From positions 1 to 64,000 of the forward strand of contig CAWKOS010000001.1 of the NCBI GenBank assembly GCA_963851295.1: 64,000 bases of DNA, in the 5' to 3' direction. The notes beneath the pieces were generated by a model. It saw only the letters and a program-made list of their open reading frames with translations. It did no database searches and was not told the origin of the DNA. A program made the translations under genes and the position numbers. This DNA comes from JAOPZW01 sp963851295 (lineage in GTDB: Bacteria; Actinomycetota; Thermoleophilia; Solirubrobacterales; Solirubrobacteraceae). Below, in pieces: positions 26,870 to 33,740 of this stretch (position 1 is the stretch's first letter; each line of letters begins with the position of its first letter).

Positions 26870-27235
26870 ATGACCACCAACGACGGCCTCGCCATCGCCC
26901 GCCGGTACCACGACGCCTGGACGAGCAAGGACTTCGCGCGGGCGGCGGAGCTGCTCGACCGCGGCCTCCAGGTCGAGGTGCCGGTGAACGAGTACCCGAC
27001 CACCGAATCGTTCGCCGCGGCCGTGGCGGCCTTCGGCTCCATCACCCGCAGCGTCGCTCTCCTCGCCGAGATGGCAAGCGGCGACGAGGCGATGCTCCTC
27101 TACGACATGGAGGTCGACGGGCTCGGAGCGATGCGCGTGGCCGAGCACTTCACGGTGCGCGACGGGAAGATCGCCCGCATCCGCCAGGTCCACGACACCG
27201 CAGGTCTGCGCGAGGCCGGGTTCGTCGCGGCGTGA
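26870..27235 (+). CDS. SnoaL/NTF2-like fold protein
   Basis: A 121-residue NTF2-like (SnoaL) protein: LAIARRYHDAWTSKDFARAA is the first helix with the typical YHDAW segment. The pocket strands VEVPVNEYP and AEHFTVRDGKIARIRQV follow. Such folds act as small isomerases, cyclases or ligand carriers; no catalytic residue can be assigned with confidence. The ATG at 26870 fits the leaderless promoter. It is divergent from arsR and shares its operator, so it is probably induced together with the two SRPBCC genes. Confidence 0.83.
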   Translation: MTTNDGLAIARRYHDAWTSKDFARAAELLDRGLQVEVPVNEYPTTESFAAAVAAFGSITRSVALLAEMASGDEAMLLYDMEVDGLGAMRVAEHFTVRDGKIARIRQVHDTAGLREAGFVAA

Positions 27236-27241
27236 CCGCCC

Positions 27242-27664
27242 TCAGAACGCCTCGGCCGCGGCCTCGGCGACCGTCGCGTCCTGGTCGCCCTCTCCGCCAC
27301 TGACTCCGACCGCACCGACGACCTGGCCATCGCGCTTGAGCGGGATACCGCCGGCGAAGATCATCACGCGGCCCTTGTTGGACTCCTGGATGCCGTAGAA
27401 CTGGCCTCCGGGCTGGGAGTTGGCAGCGAGGTCGGCCGTCGGCAGATCGAACGCCCGCGCCGTGAACGCCTTGTTGATCGCGATGTCCACGCTTCCGATC
27501 CACGCGCCGTCCATGCGAATGTGGGAGACGAGGTTGCCACCGGCGTCGACGACGGCGATGTTCTGCGGCTGGCCGATCTCGCGCGCGCGGTCCTCACCGG
27601 CGGCGATCACCCGGCGTGCGTCCTCGAGCGACACGGTTCCCTGGGAGGTGGCTGTAGTGGTCAT
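27242..27664 (-). CDS. GlcG/HbpS-family (DUF336) protein
   Basis: A 140-residue protein of the GlcG/HbpS/DUF336 fold. The family pattern is clear: LEDARRVIAAGEDRAREIGQ, NIAVVDAGGNLVSHIRMDGAW, DIAINKAFTARAFDLPT, FAGGIPLKRDGQVVGAVGVSG and a final acidic helix with DATVAEAAAEAF. HbpS binds heme and senses redox stress in Streptomyces, while others are linked to glycolate or propanediol metabolism; the role here is open. No signal peptide is seen. It sits between the SnoaL gene (6-nt gap, convergent) and the MFS gene, about 105 nt downstream of the MFS stop on the same strand. Confidence 0.86.
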   Translation of the reverse strand: MTTTATSQGTVSLEDARRVIAAGEDRAREIGQPQNIAVVDAGGNLVSHIRMDGAWIGSVDIAINKAFTARAFDLPTADLAANSQPGGQFYGIQESNKGRVMIFAGGIPLKRDGQVVGAVGVSGGEGDQDATVAEAAAEAF

Positions 27665-27769
27665 CGATCGTCCTTTCCTGTCTTGGGTCTTCGAATGCGC
27701 CTACCCTCGCTGCTCGTGCGGTAGCCACGCACTCGCATCCCGCCGTTCGCATCTCGACGGTCGGGCGGT

Positions 27770-29194
27770 TCAGGCGGCGAGCGGCAGCTCGGCGGCCTCG
27801 ACGGCGACGATCGCCTCTGCGCGCCGCGAGCTGATCCACAGCGCGCTCACCGCCGCCAGGAGCGCGAAGCAGGCGCAAGCCCACAGAGCGGGCCTGAAGC
27901 CGGCGGTGACGGCGGCGGGGCTGCCGAGGTCGCCGCTGGCGGAGAAGACGGCGCTGCCGATCGCGATCGCGAAGACCGCGCCGAAGCGCTGCGCCATGTA
28001 GTTGATCCCGGAGGCCTTGCCCATCTCGTGCGGCGCGACGGCGCTCAACACCGCGGTCGGGACCGTCGGGAGGGCCATCGAGATCCCCACCCCGGCGATC
28101 AGGAGCGCGATCACGAGCTCGATCCAGCTCGTGGCCAGGGAGCCGCGCCAGGCGACCCAGACGAACCCGGCCGTGAGCATGCTCAGCCCGACGACCATGA
28201 TCGGCCGGCGGCCGATGCGATCGGAGAGCGCGCCGGCGATGGGTGAGACGAGCATCGGCGTCGCGAAGAACGGGAGCAGACGCACCCCGGTGCCGACGGG
28301 CGAGTAGTGGCGCGCGAGCTGGAACTCCTCCGTGACCAGGAGCCCGGCGGCGAAGATCGCGCCGGACATGAAGAACGTCGTCAGATTGCCGACTGCGAAG
28401 TCGCGGACCGAGAACATGCGCAGCGGCACCATCGGCTCGGCGACCGAGCTCTCCCACCCGACGAAGCCGAGCAGCAGCACCGCCCCCGCGACCAGCGTGC
28501 CGACGACCTCCGCGCTCGACCAGCCGACGGTGTTGGCGCGGCTGAGCGCCCAGACCAGGGACACGACGCCGGCGGTCACGAGCCCGACTCCCATCGGGTC
28601 CAGGCGCGCCGGCGCCCCGTAGCTCTCGGGCAGCAGCCGAAGGCCGAGCAGCACGGCGACGACGCCGATCGGGACGTTGATCCAGAAGATCCAGTGCCAG
28701 TCGATGCTCTGCGCGAGGGCGCCGCCGACGATCGGTCCCATAGCGACCGCGAGGCCGGCGAGGCCACCATAGATCCCGACGATCATCCCGCGGCGCTGCG
28801 CCGGGAAGGCCGTCGTCAGGATGGTGAGGCTCAGGGGCAGGACGATCGCGCCGCCGAGCCCTTGCACCGTCCGGGCGGCGATCAACTCGGACGCGTTCGG
28901 CGCCAGGGCGCACGCGACGGAGGCCGCCGTGAACAGGGCGAGCCCGGCGGTGAAGACCCTCCGCCGTCCGAACCGGTCGCCGAGCGCGGCGGCGGTGATG
29001 ATCCCCGCGGCGAAGGCGATGCCATAGGCGTTCAAGGTCCACTGCAGGGACGTGAGGCTGACGTGCAGGTCGCGCTGCATGCGCGGCAGCGCCGTGATCA
29101 CGACGACCGAGTCGAGAACGACCATGAAGTAGCCGGTCGAGGTCAGGCCGAGGACCCAGCCGAGGCGGCGCTTCGTTGGCGGTGTGTCGTTCAT
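27770..29194 (-). CDS. MFS transporter, DHA2 drug:H+ antiporter type (copy 1)
   Basis: A 474-residue major facilitator with about 14 hydrophobic helices. The DHA2 motif LDSVVVITALPRMQRDLHVS is in helix 1, QWTLNAYGIAFAAGIITAAA in helix 2, and motif A GDRFGRRRVF in the loop after helix 2. An RTVQGLGGAIVLPLSLTIL segment matches motif B, and DWHWIFWINVPIG is the DHA2 signature. Such pumps expel antibiotics or other toxic compounds. The ATG at 29194 is chosen; the extension upstream overlaps the YCII gene. It is preceded on the same strand by the YCII gene, 10 nt away, so both are likely in one transcript opposite the DGPF-ECF42 pair. Confidence 0.9.
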   Translation of the reverse strand: MNDTPPTKRRLGWVLGLTSTGYFMVVLDSVVVITALPRMQRDLHVSLTSLQWTLNAYGIAFAAGIITAAALGDRFGRRRVFTAGLALFTAASVACALAPNASELIAARTVQGLGGAIVLPLSLTILTTAFPAQRRGMIVGIYGGLAGLAVAMGPIVGGALAQSIDWHWIFWINVPIGVVAVLLGLRLLPESYGAPARLDPMGVGLVTAGVVSLVWALSRANTVGWSSAEVVGTLVAGAVLLLGFVGWESSVAEPMVPLRMFSVRDFAVGNLTTFFMSGAIFAAGLLVTEEFQLARHYSPVGTGVRLLPFFATPMLVSPIAGALSDRIGRRPIMVVGLSMLTAGFVWVAWRGSLATSWIELVIALLIAGVGISMALPTVPTAVLSAVAPHEMGKASGINYMAQRFGAVFAIAIGSAVFSASGDLGSPAAVTAGFRPALWACACFALLAAVSALWISSRRAEAIVAVEAAELPLAA

Positions 29195-29204
29195 CTCTGC
29201 GCCC

Positions 29205-29519
29205 TCACATCGCGATCGCTTCGTAGACGTCGACCGCGCCGCCAATCTCGAGGACGGGGCAGCCCTTCGCGAGCTCGACCGCCGAATCGAGGCTGTCGGC
29301 CGACACGATCGAGTAGCCGGTCAGGCCACACGAGCCGCCATCGCCGACCGAGCCGCCGGGGCCGACCGTCTTCGCGGTCCCCATCGCCGCGCCGCCCTCG
29401 ACGACGGCCGCACCGAGCTCTGCGAACCACCGACCCCACTTCGCATACTGCGCGTTGCGCTCGGCCTCGTCGGCGGCCACACCCTTGCCGCCGCTGTACG
29501 CGAACACGTACTTCGCCAT
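29205..29519 (-). CDS. YCII-related (DGPF-like) small protein
   Basis: A 104-residue YCII-fold protein: AKYVFAYSGGKGV start, AKWGRWFAELGAAVVEGGA, then GYSIVSADSLDSAVELAKGC and VDVYEAIAM at the end. YCII/DGPF proteins are dimeric ferredoxin-like barrels often coded beside ECF sigma factors. This copy lacks the D-G-P-F motif (it has T-V-G-P-G-G). It is divergent from the true DGPF gene at 29687 and only 10 nt upstream of the MFS gene, so it probably forms part of the same sigma-controlled locus (inference). Confidence 0.85.
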   Translation of the reverse strand: MAKYVFAYSGGKGVAADEAERNAQYAKWGRWFAELGAAVVEGGAAMGTAKTVGPGGSVGDGGSCGLTGYSIVSADSLDSAVELAKGCPVLEIGGAVDVYEAIAM

Positions 29520-29686
29520 CTCGTGCACCCTTTCGGTCGCGGCCGGCGCGGATGCCGGCCCTCTGATCCGATGACGAACGGCCGGCGCCCAAACAGACAT
29601 CGCGATCGAGAACGCGCCGAGCTGTCCGTCTGGGCGGCCGCCGTTCGTCTGGAGAGAGAAGCCGGCAGCTCGAGAAGGAGACGCAG

Positions 29687-30031
29687 ATGAAGTACGTCCT
29701 GCTGAACTACACCAAGGCGGAAAGGGCCGGCGAACGCGGGCCAGGCGAGATCGACCCCGCCGTCGCCGCGGTCCTGGAGCAGTCCGCTGTGAGCGGCTGG
29801 GTCCGTCTGCACTCGGCCGGGTCGGCGACGACCCTCCGGCTCGAGTCGCAGAGGGTGCTATTGACCGACGGCCCGTTCGTCGACAGCAAGGAGTTCCTCG
29901 CCGGCCTGATCCTGGTCGAGGCCGAGAACCTCGACGGCGCGCTCGCCGTCGCCTCAGCGCTGCAGGAGCTCGACGTCACCGCGGCGATCGAGGTCCGTCC
30001 TGTCCTCGAGCAGGAGCTCGGGAGTGCTTGA
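29687..30031 (+). CDS. DGPF-domain (YCII-like) protein linked to ECF42 sigma factor (module 1)
   Basis: A 114-residue DGPF protein with the motif LLTDGPFVDSKEFLAGLILVEAEN split around residues 64-85. It starts KYVLLNYTKAERAG and ends IEVRPVLEQELG. DGPF proteins are the conserved neighbours of ECF42 sigma factors and are thought to act in the same response, though their biochemistry is unknown. AAGGAG lies 7-8 nt before ATG 29687. The sigma gene starts at GTG 30024, inside this gene's end (8-nt overlap), so translation is coupled. Confidence 0.9.
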   Translation: MKYVLLNYTKAERAGERGPGEIDPAVAAVLEQSAVSGWVRLHSAGSATTLRLESQRVLLTDGPFVDSKEFLAGLILVEAENLDGALAVASALQELDVTAAIEVRPVLEQELGSA

Positions 30032-31200
30032 GCAGGTCTTCCGCGAGAACTGGGGCCGCGTCCTGGCTTCGCTCGTCGGCTGGCTCGGCGACATCGAGCT
30101 GGCCGAGGACGCGGCGCAGGAAGCGTTCGCGCTGGCCGCGGAGCGCTGGCCGCGCGACGGTGTCCCGGCCAACCCGACCGGGTGGCTGATCGCCACTGCT
30201 CGCAACCGCGCGATCGACCGCATCCGGCGCGAGCGGACGCTGGCCGCGAAGACCGAACTGCTCAAGCGCGAGCTGCGAGACACGTCGGAGGAAGCGATGG
30301 ACGAGACGGCGACCTTTCCCGACGAGCGGCTCGAGCTGATCTTCACCTGCTGCCATCCGGCGCTCGCGCTCGACGCGCAGGTCGGGCTCACCCTGCGCAC
30401 GCTCGGCGGCCTCTCGACCGAGGAGATCGCACGCGCCTTCCTGGTCCCGTTCGAGACGATGAGCAAGCGCCTGACCCGCGCCAAGCACAAGATCCGCGAC
30501 GCCGCCATCCCGTTCGCCGTCCCGCCCGGCCACCTGCTGCCCGAGCGACTCGACGCGGTGCTCGCGGTCGTGTACCTGATCTTCAACGAGGGCTGGGGCG
30601 GCGGCCGCGTCGACCTGTCGGCAGACGCGATCCGCCTCGGCCGCTCCCTCGTCGAGCTCATGCCCGACGAGGCCGAAGCGCACGCCCTCCTCGCGCTCAT
30701 GCTCCTGGGCCACGCCCGCAGCGCCGCACGCTTCCGGGACGGCGGAGATCGTCCTGCTCGACGACCAGGATCGCTCGCTCTGGGACCAGCCCATGATCGA
30801 CGAAGGCCGCCGGCTGCTCGACCGCGCCATCGCCCTCCACGGGAGCGGGCCGTACGTCATCCAGGCAGTGATCGCCGACCTCCACCTCCGGCAGCCACGC
30901 AACTGGGAGGAGATCGCGCTCCTCTACCGGCGGCTCGAGGAGATCACCAGCTCGCCGGTCGTGACGATGAACCGCGCGGTCGCCGTCGCCGAGCTCGAAG
31001 GCCCCGCGGCAGCCCTCGCCCTCCTCGACCGCCTCGAGCTCGACGACTACCGCTACTACCACTCGACGCGCGCCGACCTCCTGCGACGCCTCGGCCGCGA
31101 CGACGATGCGCGCGTCGCCTACACGCGCGCCCTCGAGCTGACCCGGCCGGGCCCGGAGCAGCGGTTCCTCGCGGCCCGCCTCGCCGACCTGTCCACGTAG
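30024..31200 (+). pseudogene. ECF42-type sigma factor with C-terminal TPR-like extension, +1 frameshift (module 1)
   Basis: The first frame (to about 30743) has sigma region 2 (AEDAAQEAFALAAERWPRDG, GWLIATARNRAIDRIRRERT) and region 4 (GLSTEEIARAFLVPFETMSKRL). It also carries the ECF42 segment FTCCHPALALDAQVGLTLRT and the start of the long C-terminal domain (LIFNEGWGGGRVDLSADAIR). The second frame (from about 30745) continues EIVLLDDQDRSLWDQPMIDEG and the rest of the helical extension to 31200. They join exactly if one G at 30744 is removed. An intact homologue is at 60985-62259. If the shift is real the protein ends early but keeps its DNA-binding regions; if it is a sequence error the gene is functional, about 391 residues. 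Confidence 0.78.
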
Positions 31201-31211
31201 AGCTCCTGCCG

Positions 31212-32009
31212 CTACGCGTCGCGCCGCAGCAGGACGACCGCCGCCGCGACGACGGCGGCGGCGGTGTAGCCGCAGAACACCGCGAACCCGCCCCACGGCG
31301 AGAGGTGGTGGGAGTTCTCCCAGACGACGGTCATGAGCCCGCTCCCGGCGTTGAGCGGCAGGTAGGGGCTGATCGCATCGGCCGTCGAGGCCGGCAGGAT
31401 CGCTGTGATCCCGGGCAGCACGAAGAGCAGGCCCACGAACAACGCGATGCCGCCGGCCGTGTTGCGGACGATCGTCCCGAGCGCGAGGCTGAACACGCCG
31501 AGGACCGCGAGGAAGAGGGCGGCGCCGATGACCACGCGCAGCGCCCCGGGGTCGCCCAGCGCGTGCTGCTGATGGCGCTGCGTGACGATCGCCTGGACCG
31601 CGAAGAAGGAGATGAAGCTCGCGACCAGCATCAGGCCGAAGGTGACGACGGCGTAGACGCCGACCTTGGCCCACAGCACCGGCAGTCGGCGCGGCTCGGC
31701 GAGGAGCGTCGAGCGGATCATCCCGGTCGTGTACTCGCCGGTGATGACCATGACCCCGAGCACGCCGATCGCGAGCTGAGCGAGGTGCCAGCCGCCCACG
31801 GCGGGCTCCAGCGAGTTGTAGGTCAGACGCTCGTGGGCCTCGAGATGCGCCCAGCGGTTCATCTGCACCGCGGCGACGAGGGCGCCGAGCCCCGCCATCG
31901 ACACCACGGCAGCGAGCAGGGACCACCGCGTCGAGCGCAGGGACCTGAGCTTGATCCACTCCGAGCGAACCACCGCGCCCTGGGTGACGCGAGCTGCGGT
32001 GACGCTCAT
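31212..32009 (-). CDS. ABC-2 type exporter permease
   Basis: A 265-residue ABC-2 permease with six hydrophobic segments. It begins with the usual cytosolic start VVRSEWIKLRSLRSTRWSLL, then a first helix, an extracytoplasmic region, and five more helices. The VITGEYTTGMIRSTLLAEPR segment is characteristic of BcrB/NatB-like permeases of drug or bacteriocin exporters. Its start overlaps the stop of the ATPase gene by 4 nt (ATGA), so the two form one exporter. The ECF42 gene is convergent, with 11 nt between the stops. The substrate is unknown. Confidence 0.9.
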   Translation of the reverse strand: MSVTAARVTQGAVVRSEWIKLRSLRSTRWSLLAAVVSMAGLGALVAAVQMNRWAHLEAHERLTYNSLEPAVGGWHLAQLAIGVLGVMVITGEYTTGMIRSTLLAEPRRLPVLWAKVGVYAVVTFGLMLVASFISFFAVQAIVTQRHQQHALGDPGALRVVIGAALFLAVLGVFSLALGTIVRNTAGGIALFVGLLFVLPGITAILPASTADAISPYLPLNAGSGLMTVVWENSHHLSPWGGFAVFCGYTAAAVVAAAVVLLRRDA

Positions 32010-32926
32010 GCCGGCACCGCTGGGGCCGCCGCCTGGAACTCGACGGTCGGCCCCGTCAGGGCCATGAACGCATCCTCGAGCGTCGCCTGCAGGGGCGTCA
32101 GCTCGTGGAGGACCAGCTGCTCGCGCGCCGCCAGCTCTCCGATCCGAGAGCTCGCCACGCCATGGACCTCGAGAACGACGCCGTCACGGACGACGGAGCC
32201 GCCCTCCCCGGTGAGCACCGCGACGAGCGCGTCGGCATCCGGGGTCCGAACCCGGACCGCGGCGTTCTGGGACGCGCGCGCCACGATGTCGGCGACGCTC
32301 GTGTCGGCGATCAACCGGCCGCGCCCCACGACGACCAGATGGTCCGCGGTGACGGCGATCTCGCTCAGCAGATGCGATGAGAGGAAGACGGTCCGACCGT
32401 CGGCGGCGAAGTCCTTCAGCAGCGTCCGGATCCAGTGGATCCCCTCCGGGTCGAGGCCGTTGGCGGGCTCGTCGAGGATCAGGGTCCGCGGGTCACCGAG
32501 CAGCGCGGCGGCGATACCGAGACGCTGGCTCATGCCCAGCGAGAAGCCGCCGACGCGCTGGCGCGCGACCTCCTGCAGCCCGACCAGGGCGAGGACCTCG
32601 TCGACGCGTGGCGTAGGGATGGCGTGCGTGGCCGCCACCGCGAGGAGGTGGTCGTAGGCGGAGCGGCCGGTGTGGATGGCCCGTGCCTCGAGCATCGCGC
32701 CGACCGCGTGCAGCGGCGCGGGCAGGTCGCGGTAGGCCTTCCCATCGACCGCCGCGCTCCCCGACGTGGGCGCGTCGAGTCCGAGGATGATCCGCATCGT
32801 GGTCGACTTGCCGGCGCCGTTGGGACCGAGGAACCCCGTGATGATCCCGGGGTGCACCGTGAACGAGAGGTCGTCGACCGCGACCTTGTCGCCGTAGCGC
32901 TTGGTGACGTTGCGAACCTCGATCAT
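32006..32926 (-). CDS. ABC exporter ATP-binding protein (BcrA/DrrA-like)
   Basis: A 306-residue ABC ATPase. Walker A GPNGAGKST is at about residues 35-43, the Q-loop region lies before VGAMLEARAIHTGRSAYDHL, the signature is FSLGMSQR (the LSGGQ equivalent), and Walker B LILDEPANGLD is followed by the H-loop SSHLL. A C-terminal domain of about 90 residues, as in BcrA/DrrA drug exporters, follows. It pairs with the coupled permease at 31212. The TetR gene lies 113 nt upstream on the same strand and probably controls this transporter. Confidence 0.93.
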   Translation of the reverse strand: MIEVRNVTKRYGDKVAVDDLSFTVHPGIITGFLGPNGAGKSTTMRIILGLDAPTSGSAAVDGKAYRDLPAPLHAVGAMLEARAIHTGRSAYDHLLAVAATHAIPTPRVDEVLALVGLQEVARQRVGGFSLGMSQRLGIAAALLGDPRTLILDEPANGLDPEGIHWIRTLLKDFAADGRTVFLSSHLLSEIAVTADHLVVVGRGRLIADTSVADIVARASQNAAVRVRTPDADALVAVLTGEGGSVVRDGVVLEVHGVASSRIGELAAREQLVLHELTPLQATLEDAFMALTGPTVEFQAAAPAVPA

Positions 32927-33039
32927 CGCCGCCTGATGGTGTGGCGGCGCGCCTGACCAGCGCCTGAACGCCTCGCGGCCGCCTGGACGGGCTCAGGCGG
33001 TCCCGGCGGGCGAACGCTCACGGGGAAGACCGAGCGCGG

Positions 33040-33654
33040 TCAGGTCGTCGCGGCCGCGGCGCGGACGGCCGAGGACATGACGGTCACCGCTTCGGCGCGA
33101 CCGAGGCCGCGCTGGTCGAGAGTCCGCCACGTGAAGAAGTCCAGCGCCACGCCGATCGTCGCGCGCAGCCGCTTGGCCGCCTTCCCGCGCACGCCCCAGC
33201 CCGATGCGAGGCCGTCCTCGATCTCGGCGAGGTACGCCAGGCGCCCGGCCTGCAGCTCCGCGATGATCGGCATCGCCTCGATGTCGCGCAGCAGCGCGCT
33301 CAGCATCGGCTCCGCCTCCTCGTACCACGCGTAGAGCGCGCCGAGCGCGGCCTCCACCCGAGCGGCGGGATCGGCGATCGCCGACCACGTCGCGGGATCG
33401 GGCACCGGGTGGCGGTCTCGCCAGGCGCCCGAGCAGCCCATGAACAGCGAGCGCTCGTCGGGGAAGTGTCGATAGACGGTTGCGCGGCGCACGCCCGCCT
33501 GCTCAGCGATCGCCGAGATCGTCGTCCGCGCCGGCCCGACGGTGCCGTGCAGCTCGATCGCCGCCTCGACGACGCGCGCGCGGGTCGCCTGCTCCTGGGC
33601 CGCGCGGACCCGTTTCTCGTAGCGGCGTCTCGTGGGTCGAATTTCAGATGACAT
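33040..33654 (-). CDS. TetR-family transcriptional regulator
   Basis: A 204-residue TetR regulator. The N-terminal HTH is clear: ARVVEAAIELHGTVGPARTT, ISAIAEQAGVRRATVYRHFP, the recognition helix being R-R-A-T-V-Y-R-H-F. The C-terminal ligand domain is helical with LYAWYEEAEPMLSALLRD. The ATG at 33654 is chosen over an upstream frame to 33693; a CATAGT -10-like box on the minus strand a few nt upstream suggests a leaderless message. It probably represses the ABC exporter downstream and itself. A large LuxR gene is divergent. Confidence 0.9.
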   Translation of the reverse strand: MSSEIRPTRRRYEKRVRAAQEQATRARVVEAAIELHGTVGPARTTISAIAEQAGVRRATVYRHFPDERSLFMGCSGAWRDRHPVPDPATWSAIADPAARVEAALGALYAWYEEAEPMLSALLRDIEAMPIIAELQAGRLAYLAEIEDGLASGWGVRGKAAKRLRATIGVALDFFTWRTLDQRGLGRAEAVTVMSSAVRAAAATT

Positions 33655-33657
33655 GCG

Positions 33658-33712
33658 TGTACTATGAATCTCCGCCGGCCGCACACAGGCCAAGTCCAGA
33701 TTTCATCGTACA
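33658..33712. promoter_or_regulatory. Inverted repeat in the TetR/LuxR divergent intergenic region
   Basis: TGTACTATGAATC at 33658-33670 and its near complement GATTTCATCGTACA at 33699-33712 form an interrupted inverted repeat between the TetR start (33654) and the LuxR start (33741). Each arm contains promoter-like TA-rich sequence, unusual in this GC-rich DNA. It could be a TetR operator pair or two facing -10 boxes. Confidence 0.4.
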
Positions 33713-33740
33713 TGACTGTCCACTTGATCCCGCCCGGCCG

